DNA of 64,000 bases, from NCBI GenBank assembly GCA_964387075.1, contig CAYLVB010000003.1:124001-188000 (forward strand), written 5' to 3'. Positions 25,284-34,173 of this stretch are shown here, one piece after another (position 1 is the stretch's first letter; each line of letters begins with the position of its first letter). The DNA is from PALSA-968 sp964387075. GTDB taxonomy: Bacteria; Bacteroidota; Bacteroidia; B-17B0; Aurantibacillaceae. A program made the position numbers and the translations under genes. The notes under the pieces were generated by a model that ran no database searches, was not told where the DNA came from, and was given only the letters and a program-made list of their open reading frames with translations.

Positions 25284-28200
25284 TTACTTCAGTAGCTGCA
25301 AATACCCGTGGTAGGTCTTCGCAATGCCTTTATAATCAATGGCGGTCACTACATAAAAATACGTTCCGTCTGAACAACGTTTTCCGTTGGTGGTGCCGTC
25401 CCAATAGCCGCTAATGCTGTTCCATCCATACATTTTAAGACCCCAGCGATCATAGATCTCAACCGCCAGTTCTTTGATGCCTTCGGTTTTAATAGAGAAC
25501 ACATCGTTGATCTTGTCATCATTCGGCGAGAACACGTTGGGTATCGTAACCGTAACTCCGCCTATCACCTCAATACACAAAGTGGAAGAGTCGGCGCAAC
25601 CTGTTTGGTTAGATATCACGTAAAGCTGCGGGCAGAACAATCCAACATTATCGTAGATGTGGGTTGGAGTAACCAGGGTTGACGTATTACTGCTTGAGCC
25701 CGGATCCGCAAAATTCCATAAATAAGTGAAAAGCGGGTTTTGTTGGCTGGGAGTAAAAATAACCGGCTGGCCAATCATAATTGCGCCACCTACTGGATTT
25801 GTAGTGAATACGGCACTTGGTCCCGGAACAACCATAACAACGATGGGGGTGGTGGTGCCTTGGCAAATGCCCTGCGTTTGAGAAACATAATAGGTTGTAG
25901 TTCCCAGGATACTTGTGGAAGGTACGGGCGCGCCCGGAAGCGGGTTCATATTTACATCATACCAGTTAAGCGTTGCGCCCGGACCTGCACTTGCTGTCAG
26001 GGAATCTGCAGGCTGGTAAAGGCAGTAGTAAAGTGTATCGGGGTTCACTAAGGGTGGAGACGGCAGCGGATTAACCGTTACCGTAGCGGTTCCGGCGCCG
26101 GGGCAGTTATTTCCATCCAATGCAGTGATCGTATATACTGTTGTCGTACCCGGGTTAGCCGTTACAAACGCGCCGGTTGTAGAACTCAGCCCGGTTGCCG
26201 GCGACCAGGTATAGGTATTTCCTCCGCTGGCGGCTAAACTTGTGGAGCCTCCCGTACATATCATAGCCGAATTGACAGTAATAGTTGGCGTAGGATTAAC
26301 CGTTACCGCGATCGTATTTGAAGCGGCGGTACATCCGTTCTGGCTTACTGAAACAGAATAAACTCCACTTGTTGTAACACTAATGGTTTGCGTGGTCGCT
26401 GAAGTGCTCCAGGTATTTCCTGTTGCGCTGCTTGATGAAAGCACTACACTTCCGCCCTCGCAGAAAATAGTTAGTCCCATTGCCGTAACTGTTGGACTCG
26501 GCGCAGGGATCATTCCTAAACTATCGGTGAATGTGTAGGTACAGCCATTGTTGTCCTGCACGGTGATGGTGTAAACTGTGGCGCCCGCAAGCCCCGTGAA
26601 AGTATTTGAACTTTGCAACGGTCCGCCATTCATACTGTATTGATAGGCCGGGAATCCTCCACTTACGTTGCTCACTACCAGTGTTCCAACGCCTTTACTG
26701 CAAGTGTCGCTTGCTAAAGTTGTTGTGGCGGCTGTCGGTCCGCCCTGGCTGCCTACGTTGATCACGGATGTATTGGTACAACCCATGGCATCCTGTATCA
26801 CTACCGTATAACTTCCCGCCGTAACATTCTTGATAGAATCGGGGAATGTTGTGATCGTGGTCAATGGCCCTCCGTTCACACTGTATTGGAATGGCCCCGT
26901 TCCTCCGGTAATTGAATTGATGAAAATTATTCCGCTGTTGGGCGGTGTGCATGCCGCGTTCTGGAAACTGATGCCACTTGCTGTTATTGCGCCGTTGCTT
27001 CCAACGGTGATCATGGTGGTGTGTAAACAACCCGAATTATCTCTCACGGTTACCGTATAAACTCCTGCTGTAAGATTTTTTAATGTGTCAGGGAACGAAG
27101 GAATGTTATTGAAACCGCCCCCGTTCACCTCAACCTGATAAGGCCCGGTTCCGCCGGTAACAGAGTTCAGTACAATATACCCGCTGTTTGGCGGATTGCA
27201 GGAAGCGTTTCCGGTTGTAGAATCCACCTGCGTGATGCCTCCCGAGTTATTGATAACAACCGAAGTGGTATAGGTACATCCATTGTTATCCTGTATCACC
27301 ACGGGATAGACCGCTGCTGCCAAACTACCAACCACGTAAGGTAAAGAAGTTATGGGCGTGAAGCCTGTATTATTGAAATTCACCTGGTAGTTCGGAGATC
27401 CTCCGTTGATTACATTGATCGTATAACTTCCGTTTGATTGACCACATGCCGCTGCTGCAAAAGCAGAATCAAGTGATGTTGGACCATTGTTCACCGTAAC
27501 AGCAATTACCTGCGTAGCTGTACACCCGCCGTTATCGCCGGTCAGCGTGTAGCTGGTGCTACTTGTTGGAGAAACCGAAACTGTGTTTGTCGTTACGCCT
27601 CCTGCATTAGCGGTCCAGGTGTAGGTGCCGGCACCGCTTCCGGTAAGCAAGGTGCTTTGTCCATTACAAATGACGGCCGGCGTGGCTGTGATCGTTAAGG
27701 TAGGCGGAGCTGTGATGTTGACCGTTACGGTTTGTGTTGAGATACATCCCGCGTTATCGCCCGTGACCGTATAGGTTGTTTGCAAAGTTGGAGTTACCGC
27801 AACGGTTGCCGTTGTAGCGCTTCCCGCGTTCGCGTCCCAGGTATAAGAAGTTGCACCGCTTGCCGTAAGAACAGCTTGTTGACCCGCGCAAACGGATGTT
27901 GGCGACGCAGTAACCGTTAAAGAAGGCGGTGTTGTAATGGCAACAGAAACTGTTTGTGTAGAAATACAAGTTCCATTAGCACCTGTTACAGTATACGTAG
28001 TGGCAACAGTAGGATTAACAGCAGCAGTGGCTGTTGTAACACTACCCGCGTTAGCGCTCCAGGTATATGAAGTTGCACCACTTGCCGTTAAGATCGCTTG
28101 TTGTCCTGAGCAAACGGCCGTTGGAGTTGCTGTTGCAGTAAGGGTAGGGGCCGAAGTTATAGCTACTGACACAGTTTGAGTTGAGATACATCCACCATTC

Positions 28201-30452
28201 GCGCCGGTTACCGTATATACAGTTGGCGCCACAGGATTTACGGCTGCAGTTGCAGTTGTAACACTGCCCGCATTGGCACTCCATGTATAGGAGCTTGCTC
28301 CACTCGCTGTTAAGATCGCCTGTTGTCCCGAGCAAACTGCCGTTGGGGTTGCTGTTGCGGTTAAGGTGGGAGCTGAGGTTATGGCCACAGAAACTGTTTG
28401 TGTAGCAACACAAGTTCCATTGGCGCCTGTTACCGTGTAAGTGGTGAGAACGGTTGGATTAACAGCCGCGGTTGAAGTTGTTACGCTTCCTGCATTGGCG
28501 CTCCACGTATACGAGCTGGCGCCGCTTGCAGATAATATACTTTGTTGTCCTGAGCAAACTGCCGTTGGTGTTGCCACAACTGTAAGCGATGGTGCAGGAA
28601 GAACGGTTACAATAACCGGAGCGCGGTATGTGCCCGGGCAAGTTCCTACATAGTACGTATAAGTTCCCAGGGTTAGTGCCCCTGTATTGTAGGGATTACC
28701 GGTACCAACAGGAGATCCTCCGACATTTGTAGTATACCAATTCACGGTGATCGGGCTTGGAGGTGTTCCGCCAATGGTCACTGAAAGTGACGCGGAGGTT
28801 CCTGCACAAATGGTATAGTTGGTTGTGGTTAAATAAAAATTGGTAACGGTTCCTGTGCCACCTGCTCCACCCGAAGTAGCTCCATTGGGCGGAAATTTGG
28901 TTGCGATGCGTGTATTATTGCCGCCACCGGTGGTTACTATCCCATTTGCTCCACCATTCACATTACTGGTAACTGCGTTTGATGTACTGACATGTCCGCC
29001 GCCGCCGCCGCCGCCGGGTCCATAATTGTTTGAAGTAGATACCGGGCAACGGGTGCGCTGATCGCCGCCCTTACCGCCTTGTGCAGATACAGGCGTGGCA
29101 TTTGTAAGTGTGATCGCCCCCACTGAATTTATGAACACAGCACCACCGCCGCCGCCACCACCCGCGCCGTCGTCTCCGCGACAACTACCGGCAATGGTTG
29201 TAAAAGTTGGAGCCGCAGCTGCGCCATCCGCAAGTATTTGTCCTGCACCTGAAACAGTGCCATAGCTCATAAGATACACAATACCTCCACCTGTTGCGCC
29301 GCCGGTACCATCCCCATCATTGGAATCGCCTGCGCCGCCACCGCCACCCATAAATATTCTGCCTGTTGTATAATCCAGGGGTATGCCTCCCCATCCGCCA
29401 TCATTGTGCCTGTCGTCACTTCCCCAAACGCCCCCATTATTTGGTCCGGTAATGGTTGGGTCGGCCGCAAAAGCATTATTATTACTGGAGAAAGAGTAGC
29501 CGCCACGGCCGCCACCGGAAGAGGTGGTGGGCCTGAAACTTCCGTTAACAGGTCCTGCGGGTTCCAATAGCCAGCAGGCCGGGTTATTGATAGTGCCTGC
29601 CACTGTCATATCCGGATTACCCATGCCGTTCCAGTTAGCGATCACGCCGCCGTTCGATCCGCCGCCGCCGCCGCAGTTCATGGCGTCTCCGCCGCCGCCG
29701 CCATTGGCGACATTCGCTTTACACAATGAACCTGAAAATGTATTGTGATACCAGGTGGTATCTCCAACGATACTTTCTCCTTTGATGGCCCCGTTCTCAG
29801 GCCACCAGGATCCTGTATTGGTTGCGCCATAGCCGGTTGAGGTTTTTACAACACCGCCGCGGTAACCACGGCCACTTACATCAATGGAAGCATTATTGTT
29901 AATGATCGTGTTTCCCTGTACTTCTATCGCTACAACACCTCCTGTTACCCCATTCCATGCCGGACAAACGATCGTTCCCGGGAAGGTGATCGTTAAAGAA
30001 GTGTAACGGGGTACGCGTATTACCTGCACGGCTCTCGACGAATCATATTTGTTCTTAAGCCCGCAATCGAGGTTAATGGTATTGACGCCCACTGAGCTTA
30101 CCTGCTGAAATTCATTCAGCCCTGCCGAATTATAGTTCTTTATTTTTCCGTAGCTTGTATCGTTGGGAAGGGAGTTGTTGAAGTTATTTGGATCCATATA
30201 GGCATTCACCTCGGCTCCATACATTTGAATGATCATCACCAGGTCCCCTGTGGAAAAACCGGTGGCGTTACCAACACTTAGAGAAACACTGTTACTATAG
30301 CCTCCCGCTGTCAGGTTCGTATAAACGTTCACAACCGTATTGGCTCCTGTGATGTTGCCGGCCAGGTCCTTCCCTTGTTGAGCTTCAACACTAAAGAAGA
30401 GGAACTGGAAAAGGGCAAAAACGCCCATTGAAAAAAGTTTAGCCTTTTTCAT
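25284..30452 (-). CDS. Large repetitive surface protein with type B (gliding-associated) C-terminal domain
   Basis: A 1722-residue exported protein. Signal peptide about 1-24 (FALFQFLFFSVEAQ). Residues about 170-560 are Gly-rich with repeated GGGGGG runs. Then five tandem 74-residue Ig-like repeats (about 620-990; motif VCSGQQAILTASGASSYTW), four SprB-type repeats of about 80 residues (GGTGPYQVEVNGGGF, YTVTVRDNSGC), further Ig-like and PKD-like domains (FTYLWNFADPGS), and a C-terminal domain with IPNVFSPNDDKINDVF, YDRWG and WDGTTNGKRCSDGTYFYVV: the type B Por-secretion sorting domain (TIGR04131-like). It is therefore expected to be exported by the type IX system to the surface, probably as an adhesin. 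It ends in a strong terminator. Confidence 0.9.
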   Translation of the reverse strand: MKKAKLFSMGVFALFQFLFFSVEAQQGKDLAGNITGANTVVNVYTNLTAGGYSNSVSLSVGNATGFSTGDLVMIIQMYGAEVNAYMDPNNFNNSLPNDTSYGKIKNYNSAGLNEFQQVSSVGVNTINLDCGLKNKYDSSRAVQVIRVPRYTSLTITFPGTIVCPAWNGVTGGVVAIEVQGNTIINNNASIDVSGRGYRGGVVKTSTGYGATNTGSWWPENGAIKGESIVGDTTWYHNTFSGSLCKANVANGGGGGDAMNCGGGGGSNGGVIANWNGMGNPDMTVAGTINNPACWLLEPAGPVNGSFRPTTSSGGGRGGYSFSSNNNAFAADPTITGPNNGGVWGSDDRHNDGGWGGIPLDYTTGRIFMGGGGGAGDSNDGDGTGGATGGGIVYLMSYGTVSGAGQILADGAAAAPTFTTIAGSCRGDDGAGGGGGGGAVFINSVGAITLTNATPVSAQGGKGGDQRTRCPVSTSNNYGPGGGGGGGHVSTSNAVTSNVNGGANGIVTTGGGNNTRIATKFPPNGATSGGAGGTGTVTNFYLTTTNYTICAGTSASLSVTIGGTPPSPITVNWYTTNVGGSPVGTGNPYNTGALTLGTYTYYVGTCPGTYRAPVIVTVLPAPSLTVVATPTAVCSGQQSILSASGASSYTWSANAGSVTTSTAAVNPTVLTTYTVTGANGTCVATQTVSVAITSAPTLTATATPTAVCSGQQAILTASGASSYTWSANAGSVTTATAAVNPVAPTVYTVTGANGGCISTQTVSVAITSAPTLTATATPTAVCSGQQAILTASGATSYTWSANAGSVTTATAAVNPTVATTYTVTGANGTCISTQTVSVAITTPPSLTVTASPTSVCAGQQAVLTASGATSYTWDANAGSATTATVAVTPTLQTTYTVTGDNAGCISTQTVTVNITAPPTLTITATPAVICNGQSTLLTGSGAGTYTWTANAGGVTTNTVSVSPTSSTSYTLTGDNGGCTATQVIAVTVNNGPTSLDSAFAAAACGQSNGSYTINVINGGSPNYQVNFNNTGFTPITSLPYVVGSLAAAVYPVVIQDNNGCTYTTSVVINNSGGITQVDSTTGNASCNPPNSGYIVLNSVTGGTGPYQVEVNGGGFNNIPSFPDTLKNLTAGVYTVTVRDNSGCLHTTMITVGSNGAITASGISFQNAACTPPNSGIIFINSITGGTGPFQYSVNGGPLTTITTFPDSIKNVTAGSYTVVIQDAMGCTNTSVINVGSQGGPTAATTTLASDTCSKGVGTLVVSNVSGGFPAYQYSMNGGPLQSSNTFTGLAGATVYTITVQDNNGCTYTFTDSLGMIPAPSPTVTAMGLTIFCEGGSVVLSSSSATGNTWSTSATTQTISVTTSGVYSVSVSQNGCTAASNTIAVTVNPTPTITVNSAMICTGGSTSLAASGGNTYTWSPATGLSSTTGAFVTANPGTTTVYTITALDGNNCPGAGTATVTVNPLPSPPLVNPDTLYYCLYQPADSLTASAGPGATLNWYDVNMNPLPGAPVPSTSILGTTTYYVSQTQGICQGTTTPIVVMVVPGPSAVFTTNPVGGAIMIGQPVIFTPSQQNPLFTYLWNFADPGSSSNTSTLVTPTHIYDNVGLFCPQLYVISNQTGCADSSTLCIEVIGGVTVTIPNVFSPNDDKINDVFSIKTEGIKELAVEIYDRWGLKMYGWNSISGYWDGTTNGKRCSDGTYFYVVTAIDYKGIAKTYHGYLQLLK
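27487..28595 (-). repeat. Five tandem 222-base coding repeats
   Basis: Five in-frame units of about 222 bases, each encoding 74 residues beginning TLTATATPTAVCSGQQ and ending TQTVSVAITS. The Cys-Ser-Gly-Gln-Gln site recurs at about 27655, 27877, 28098, 28319 and 28540, so spacing is constant. The first three units in translation order are most alike and the last two more divergent. Confidence 0.8.
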
Positions 30453-30476
30453 ATTTTTTAAAGGTAGATTGGATGG

Positions 30477-31952
30477 CTAATATAGTGGATTAGCCTGAAT
30501 TTTAAACAGGTAAAGTCCCTTTTTTACACAAACGGCAGGGGTGCTTTTCGACGAAAGAAGACTGTCGATGCGACTTTGCAGGATTTTAGGGGTCAAAGGC
30601 CATGCGTGAATGTCGGTTGCCAGCAAAATATAGTCGGCATTGTGGACAAGCGGATACTGGTAAACCCCCTTTTTATCAATCAAATGCGGGACGAACATGC
30701 TTTGGGCGCTCACTTTTGCCTCTTTGGGAATGGCTTTCAAAACCTCTTTTACATCTTCCTTGTTGAAGTCGCTCCGGTAATGATCGGCCTGGTAAAAGCG
30801 GATGCGCGTTTTATCCACGAACGCGATGGTGTTATCGCATAAACGAATGGTCACGGCCACGCAAGCCACCAGCGTGATCGCGGTCAGCCATTTTTGCGTT
30901 CGGATACTTTTAGCGGAAATTATTTCTATCAAACACCAAACCATCACAGGAGCGAATTCAATGTTGTACTGCTGCGCCACGCTCCATTTGGCCTGGTCGT
31001 CATGATACATCTTCTGCATCATGATCGGGATGAGCATCCAAAAAAATACGGGCCGATAAAGACATAAAAATCCGCCCGAGATCAGCCAGAAGATCCAGGT
31101 CTCAGCTTTTATATGATCCAGATTGGGATCACCGGAGTGGTTTTGAAAGAGGAGTGTAAAAGCTTCAAGAGGATGTTTCAGCATATTGGATAAAATCTCG
31201 CCGAAGCTGTTGCCAAGCGCGTGAAATTCTATATGACTGTATTGCTTTTGCTGCGAGAAAAAAGGCATAGCATAAAAAATAGCCCATACAAAAAAGAGAA
31301 TCGAGACCAACGAAAGGCTGACCGAGATTTTTCTTTGCAATGGCTTTTTCCGGTTCATCCAGAGGAGGGCTGTGCACACAAAGAACATCCACAAGGCCAT
31401 GTTCTCTTTTGCGATGAGGATGAAAATGAAAACAAAGATCATTTTGCGGAATTCGTTCTTCGTAAAAAAATAAACGAACCAGGGAAGCATGCAGGCCGCC
31501 ACCACGCTGCTGTGGTAATCGAAAGCAACCGCCGAAAAAATACCGAAGTAGGATAGAAAAATAATGGAAGCGAGGGTGGCCATGCGCTTATCCAACCCTT
31601 TGAGACGAGCCAAACGAAAAACCCCAAAAGCCCCCAGGTGAATAGCGGCCAACTGAACCACCAGCAATGTCACGCTGCCAAATATCCACCACAATGGCGA
31701 AAAGATCATGAGCAAAAGATCAAAATGGTCGCTCAGGATATTTTCTCCGGTAGAGCGAAACACCTCTCCATAACTGGCATGAAAATGTGCGTAATCATAC
31801 ACTGCGCGGGTATACGCCCCCAGGTCGAGCGCGTAAGTGCGGTAATTCGCGTGGTTCACGAAACAGATGAGGGAGTAAATGCCGCCGAAAATAAAATTGG
31901 CAACGAACAAAGTCTTGTGCTCTTTTATTTTCAGCCATGCCCTTCCTGCCAT
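30477..31952 (-). CDS. DUF2079 family membrane protein
   Basis: A 491-residue polytopic protein with about ten hydrophobic segments. The start FVNHANYRTYALDLGAYTRAVYDYAHF and SDHFDLLLMIFSPLWWIF match DUF2079 (conserved DxGxY... and HFxP...), as does WSVAQQYNIEFAPVM later. DUF2079 proteins resemble GT-C-fold membrane glycosyltransferases, but no activity has been established. It starts with ATG 31952, four bases after TAAACTTG (one mismatch to the -7 consensus), and ends 24 bases before the start of the large adhesin-like gene, so readthrough into that gene is possible. Its 5' end is antisense to nothing, as the amidase start is placed at 32047. Confidence 0.8.
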   Translation of the reverse strand: MAGRAWLKIKEHKTLFVANFIFGGIYSLICFVNHANYRTYALDLGAYTRAVYDYAHFHASYGEVFRSTGENILSDHFDLLLMIFSPLWWIFGSVTLLVVQLAAIHLGAFGVFRLARLKGLDKRMATLASIIFLSYFGIFSAVAFDYHSSVVAACMLPWFVYFFTKNEFRKMIFVFIFILIAKENMALWMFFVCTALLWMNRKKPLQRKISVSLSLVSILFFVWAIFYAMPFFSQQKQYSHIEFHALGNSFGEILSNMLKHPLEAFTLLFQNHSGDPNLDHIKAETWIFWLISGGFLCLYRPVFFWMLIPIMMQKMYHDDQAKWSVAQQYNIEFAPVMVWCLIEIISAKSIRTQKWLTAITLVACVAVTIRLCDNTIAFVDKTRIRFYQADHYRSDFNKEDVKEVLKAIPKEAKVSAQSMFVPHLIDKKGVYQYPLVHNADYILLATDIHAWPLTPKILQSRIDSLLSSKSTPAVCVKKGLYLFKIQANPLY

Positions 31953-32046
31953 TATACAAGTTTACAAACAATCTCTTGAACGCCGACGTGTTGGAAAATA
32001 TTTTTTGCCCATTTACGTTGTGCATAAAAGTATCCTACCTTTAGCC

Positions 32047-33306
32047 ATGCGCCCGCTCCTGCTTTCTTTTTCGCTTTTTATTTGTCTCCTCCTTCGCTCG
32101 CAAACCTACGAAGAAGTGAAAAAGCGTTACGACAAATACCTCAACTACAAAGGAAGTTTAGATAAATACGTAGAGATCACTCCGTCCCGGATCACCCTAT
32201 ATACGTTCAGGGCCGGAAAAAAAGAGACCGATATTGTATTGCCCAAAAACGACTGGTGTTTTTTCTCCAAATTACTTTCAACCCTTACGATCGACTCTGT
32301 AGAAAAGATCTACAAAGACCTTTCGGCTTATAAATTGACGATCAAAAACCCGGTCACGGATTGTTTCAAAGCGCAAAAACCGTTGAGCCAGGTAAAGATC
32401 ATGATCGATCCCGGCCATATTGCAGGTAATATGCAGATGGCACGCATCGAGCAGAAATATCTTCATTTTACAAAAAATGCCTGTGCTACCCTGCAGCAAG
32501 ACAGTTTGGATATTTCTGAAGGTGTGCTCACTTTTCAAACTGCTTCCATTCTTAAAAAAATGCTGGAGGAACAAGGCGCGACCGTAGCACTGAGCCGGAA
32601 AGATAATGGAACTACGTTTGGAATTACTTACGACGAATGGTATAAGAACCGGAAGAAGAAAACCCTTGATAGTCTTTTGAAAGCGGATAAGATCAATGCG
32701 GCCAAGCACAAATGGCTATCAAAAATGAACAAGGCAAGATTCTTTGTTGAGTTCTTCAAGGATTTTGAATTATTACAGCGTTCGCGGGTCATCAATAATT
32801 TTAAACCTGATCTAACGGTGATCATTCATTACAACGTGGATGAAAAGAACAATCCCTGGTTGCAACCTTCAAACAAAAATTACTGTATGGCCTTTATACC
32901 GGGTTGCCTCATTGGAGATAACCTGGAAACAAGCGCCGGGCGACTGAATTTTTTACGCTTACTTTTAAATGATGACGCCGATCAAAGTGAAAAGATCTCT
33001 TCGTTACTTGTAAGTGAACTCAACAAACAGCTGCAGGTGCCGGTGGCTAAAAGCAATGATGCCACCTACCTGGAAGAGCATTGTATGGCAACCGCATCTT
33101 CGGGTGTATATTGCCGCAACCTGGCTTTATGCCGCCTGGTAAAAGGGCCTTTGATGTATGGCGAGTGTTTGTACCAGGACCATGAGACCGAATGTTATGA
33201 TCTGCTTAAGAATAACGAAACTAAGTTCGGCATACAAACCAATAAACGGGTGGTACAGGCCGCGCAGGCATTCTATAATGCCATTCTCCAATATTACAGC
33301 CATTAA
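32047..33306 (+). CDS. N-acetylmuramoyl-L-alanine amidase (Amidase_3-like)
   Basis: A 419-residue exported protein: signal peptide MRPLLLSFSLFICLLLRSQ, then a roughly 100-residue N-terminal domain, and a zinc-amidase domain. Zinc ligands are probably the His of KIMIDPGHIAG, the Glu of DISEGVLTFQTASILKKML, and the His of TVIIHYN; LSRKDNG follows as in Amidase_3. Such enzymes cut the bond between MurNAc and the stem peptide during cell separation. An insertion of roughly 70 residues lies between the Glu and the second His, and about 100 residues follow it, so the family assignment is firm but the protein is a long, divergent member. ATG 32047 is used, since upstream extension lacks a signal peptide. 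It shares overlapping stop codons (TTAA) with the next gene. Confidence 0.75.
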   Translation: MRPLLLSFSLFICLLLRSQTYEEVKKRYDKYLNYKGSLDKYVEITPSRITLYTFRAGKKETDIVLPKNDWCFFSKLLSTLTIDSVEKIYKDLSAYKLTIKNPVTDCFKAQKPLSQVKIMIDPGHIAGNMQMARIEQKYLHFTKNACATLQQDSLDISEGVLTFQTASILKKMLEEQGATVALSRKDNGTTFGITYDEWYKNRKKKTLDSLLKADKINAAKHKWLSKMNKARFFVEFFKDFELLQRSRVINNFKPDLTVIIHYNVDEKNNPWLQPSNKNYCMAFIPGCLIGDNLETSAGRLNFLRLLLNDDADQSEKISSLLVSELNKQLQVPVAKSNDATYLEEHCMATASSGVYCRNLALCRLVKGPLMYGECLYQDHETECYDLLKNNETKFGIQTNKRVVQAAQAFYNAILQYYSH

Positions 33307-34103
33307 GCGCTCAGGAATTTTTTGATGTGCGCCACACTTTGCGGAATGGCCTCCAGGTTCAGTGTATGACCAACGCCTGGAATTATTTCCAGTTGAGATC
33401 CGGGTATGTGTTTGTTTACCTCAACCGCCATGTGCGGCAATAGCAGAAGGTCTTTTTCGCCATGCAGAATAAGGGTTGGAGTTTTAATGCCCTTTAGTTT
33501 TTCACGATAGTCGGGTCTTTCTTTGGTGGCCTTCATCAATTTCAGTAAAGCGTGAGAATCACTATTGGCATCTGTTCGCGCCTGTCTCATCAGGTCGATG
33601 GGGATGATGGGATTTTTAAAATAATCTTCGCCCAATACGCTTGGCAGCATGATATCGAACAGAAGCGGATACCCGCCTGCTTCCACCGCGCGGCCCCAGG
33701 CTATTTCTATCGCTTCAAAATAGGGGGTCTTGTGCGCGAAGGTGCTCATTAAAACCAATTTTTCAACCAATTGCGGATACAGGAGGGCAATATGCTGGGC
33801 CACCAGGCTTCCATATGAAAGGCCAATGATCGTTGCTTTCGATATCTTTAATTCGTAGAGTACACACTTCACATCGGCCGCGTGCTGATCAAAATTACGC
33901 ACCTCCGAATTTTTATCGGATTGCCCCTGGAAAATGAAGTCCAGCAACACAATTCGGTGGTCGTTCTTAAAATGCGGGGTGGTAAGAACCCAGGCAAGCG
34001 TAGATTGTGAAAGCCCATTTAGGAACACCAAAGTGCTTGAACTTTGCAGGTTTCCGGTAACCTCGTAATAGAGGTTTAGCTTATCGCTTGTTTTGCAATA
34101 CAT
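33303..34103 (-). CDS. Alpha/beta hydrolase
   Basis: A 266-residue alpha/beta hydrolase fold enzyme. Visible triad: nucleophile Ser in GLSYGS (about 95), Asp in ILHGEKDLLL (about 214) and His in IPGVGHTLNLE (about 243). The oxyanion-hole region is FLNGLSQSTLAW. There is no signal peptide, so it is cytosolic. Substrate is unknown; the family includes esterases, lipases and MhpC-like C-C hydrolases. The TACTTTAG seven bases before the ATG resembles a -7 element. The stop codon overlaps the amidase stop, tail to tail. Confidence 0.8.
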   Translation of the reverse strand: MYCKTSDKLNLYYEVTGNLQSSSTLVFLNGLSQSTLAWVLTTPHFKNDHRIVLLDFIFQGQSDKNSEVRNFDQHAADVKCVLYELKISKATIIGLSYGSLVAQHIALLYPQLVEKLVLMSTFAHKTPYFEAIEIAWGRAVEAGGYPLLFDIMLPSVLGEDYFKNPIIPIDLMRQARTDANSDSHALLKLMKATKERPDYREKLKGIKTPTLILHGEKDLLLLPHMAVEVNKHIPGSQLEIIPGVGHTLNLEAIPQSVAHIKKFLSA

Positions 34104-34161
34104 ATTTGCACTAAAGTATTAAAAAACCCTAAAAAAATACACTAAAAAGGTGTGTTTTACG

Positions 34162-34169
34162 TATATTTG
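34162..34169 (+). promoter_or_regulatory. -7 element four bases before an ATG
   Basis: TATATTTG, an exact -7 consensus, then TGAT, then the ATG at 34174. This fixes the start of the 920-residue surface protein gene and predicts a leaderless transcript. Confidence 0.6.
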
Positions 34170-34173
34170 TGAT

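Noticed and set aside
27487..28595. Possible CRISPR-like array of regular repeats
   Set aside because: The repeat unit is 222 bases, in frame and encodes Ig-like domains; there are no spacers or cas genes.
28960..29720. GCC/CCG trinucleotide runs that might be a simple-sequence repeat locus
   Set aside because: They encode glycine in the large adhesin-like protein, in frame throughout, and need no extra explanation.
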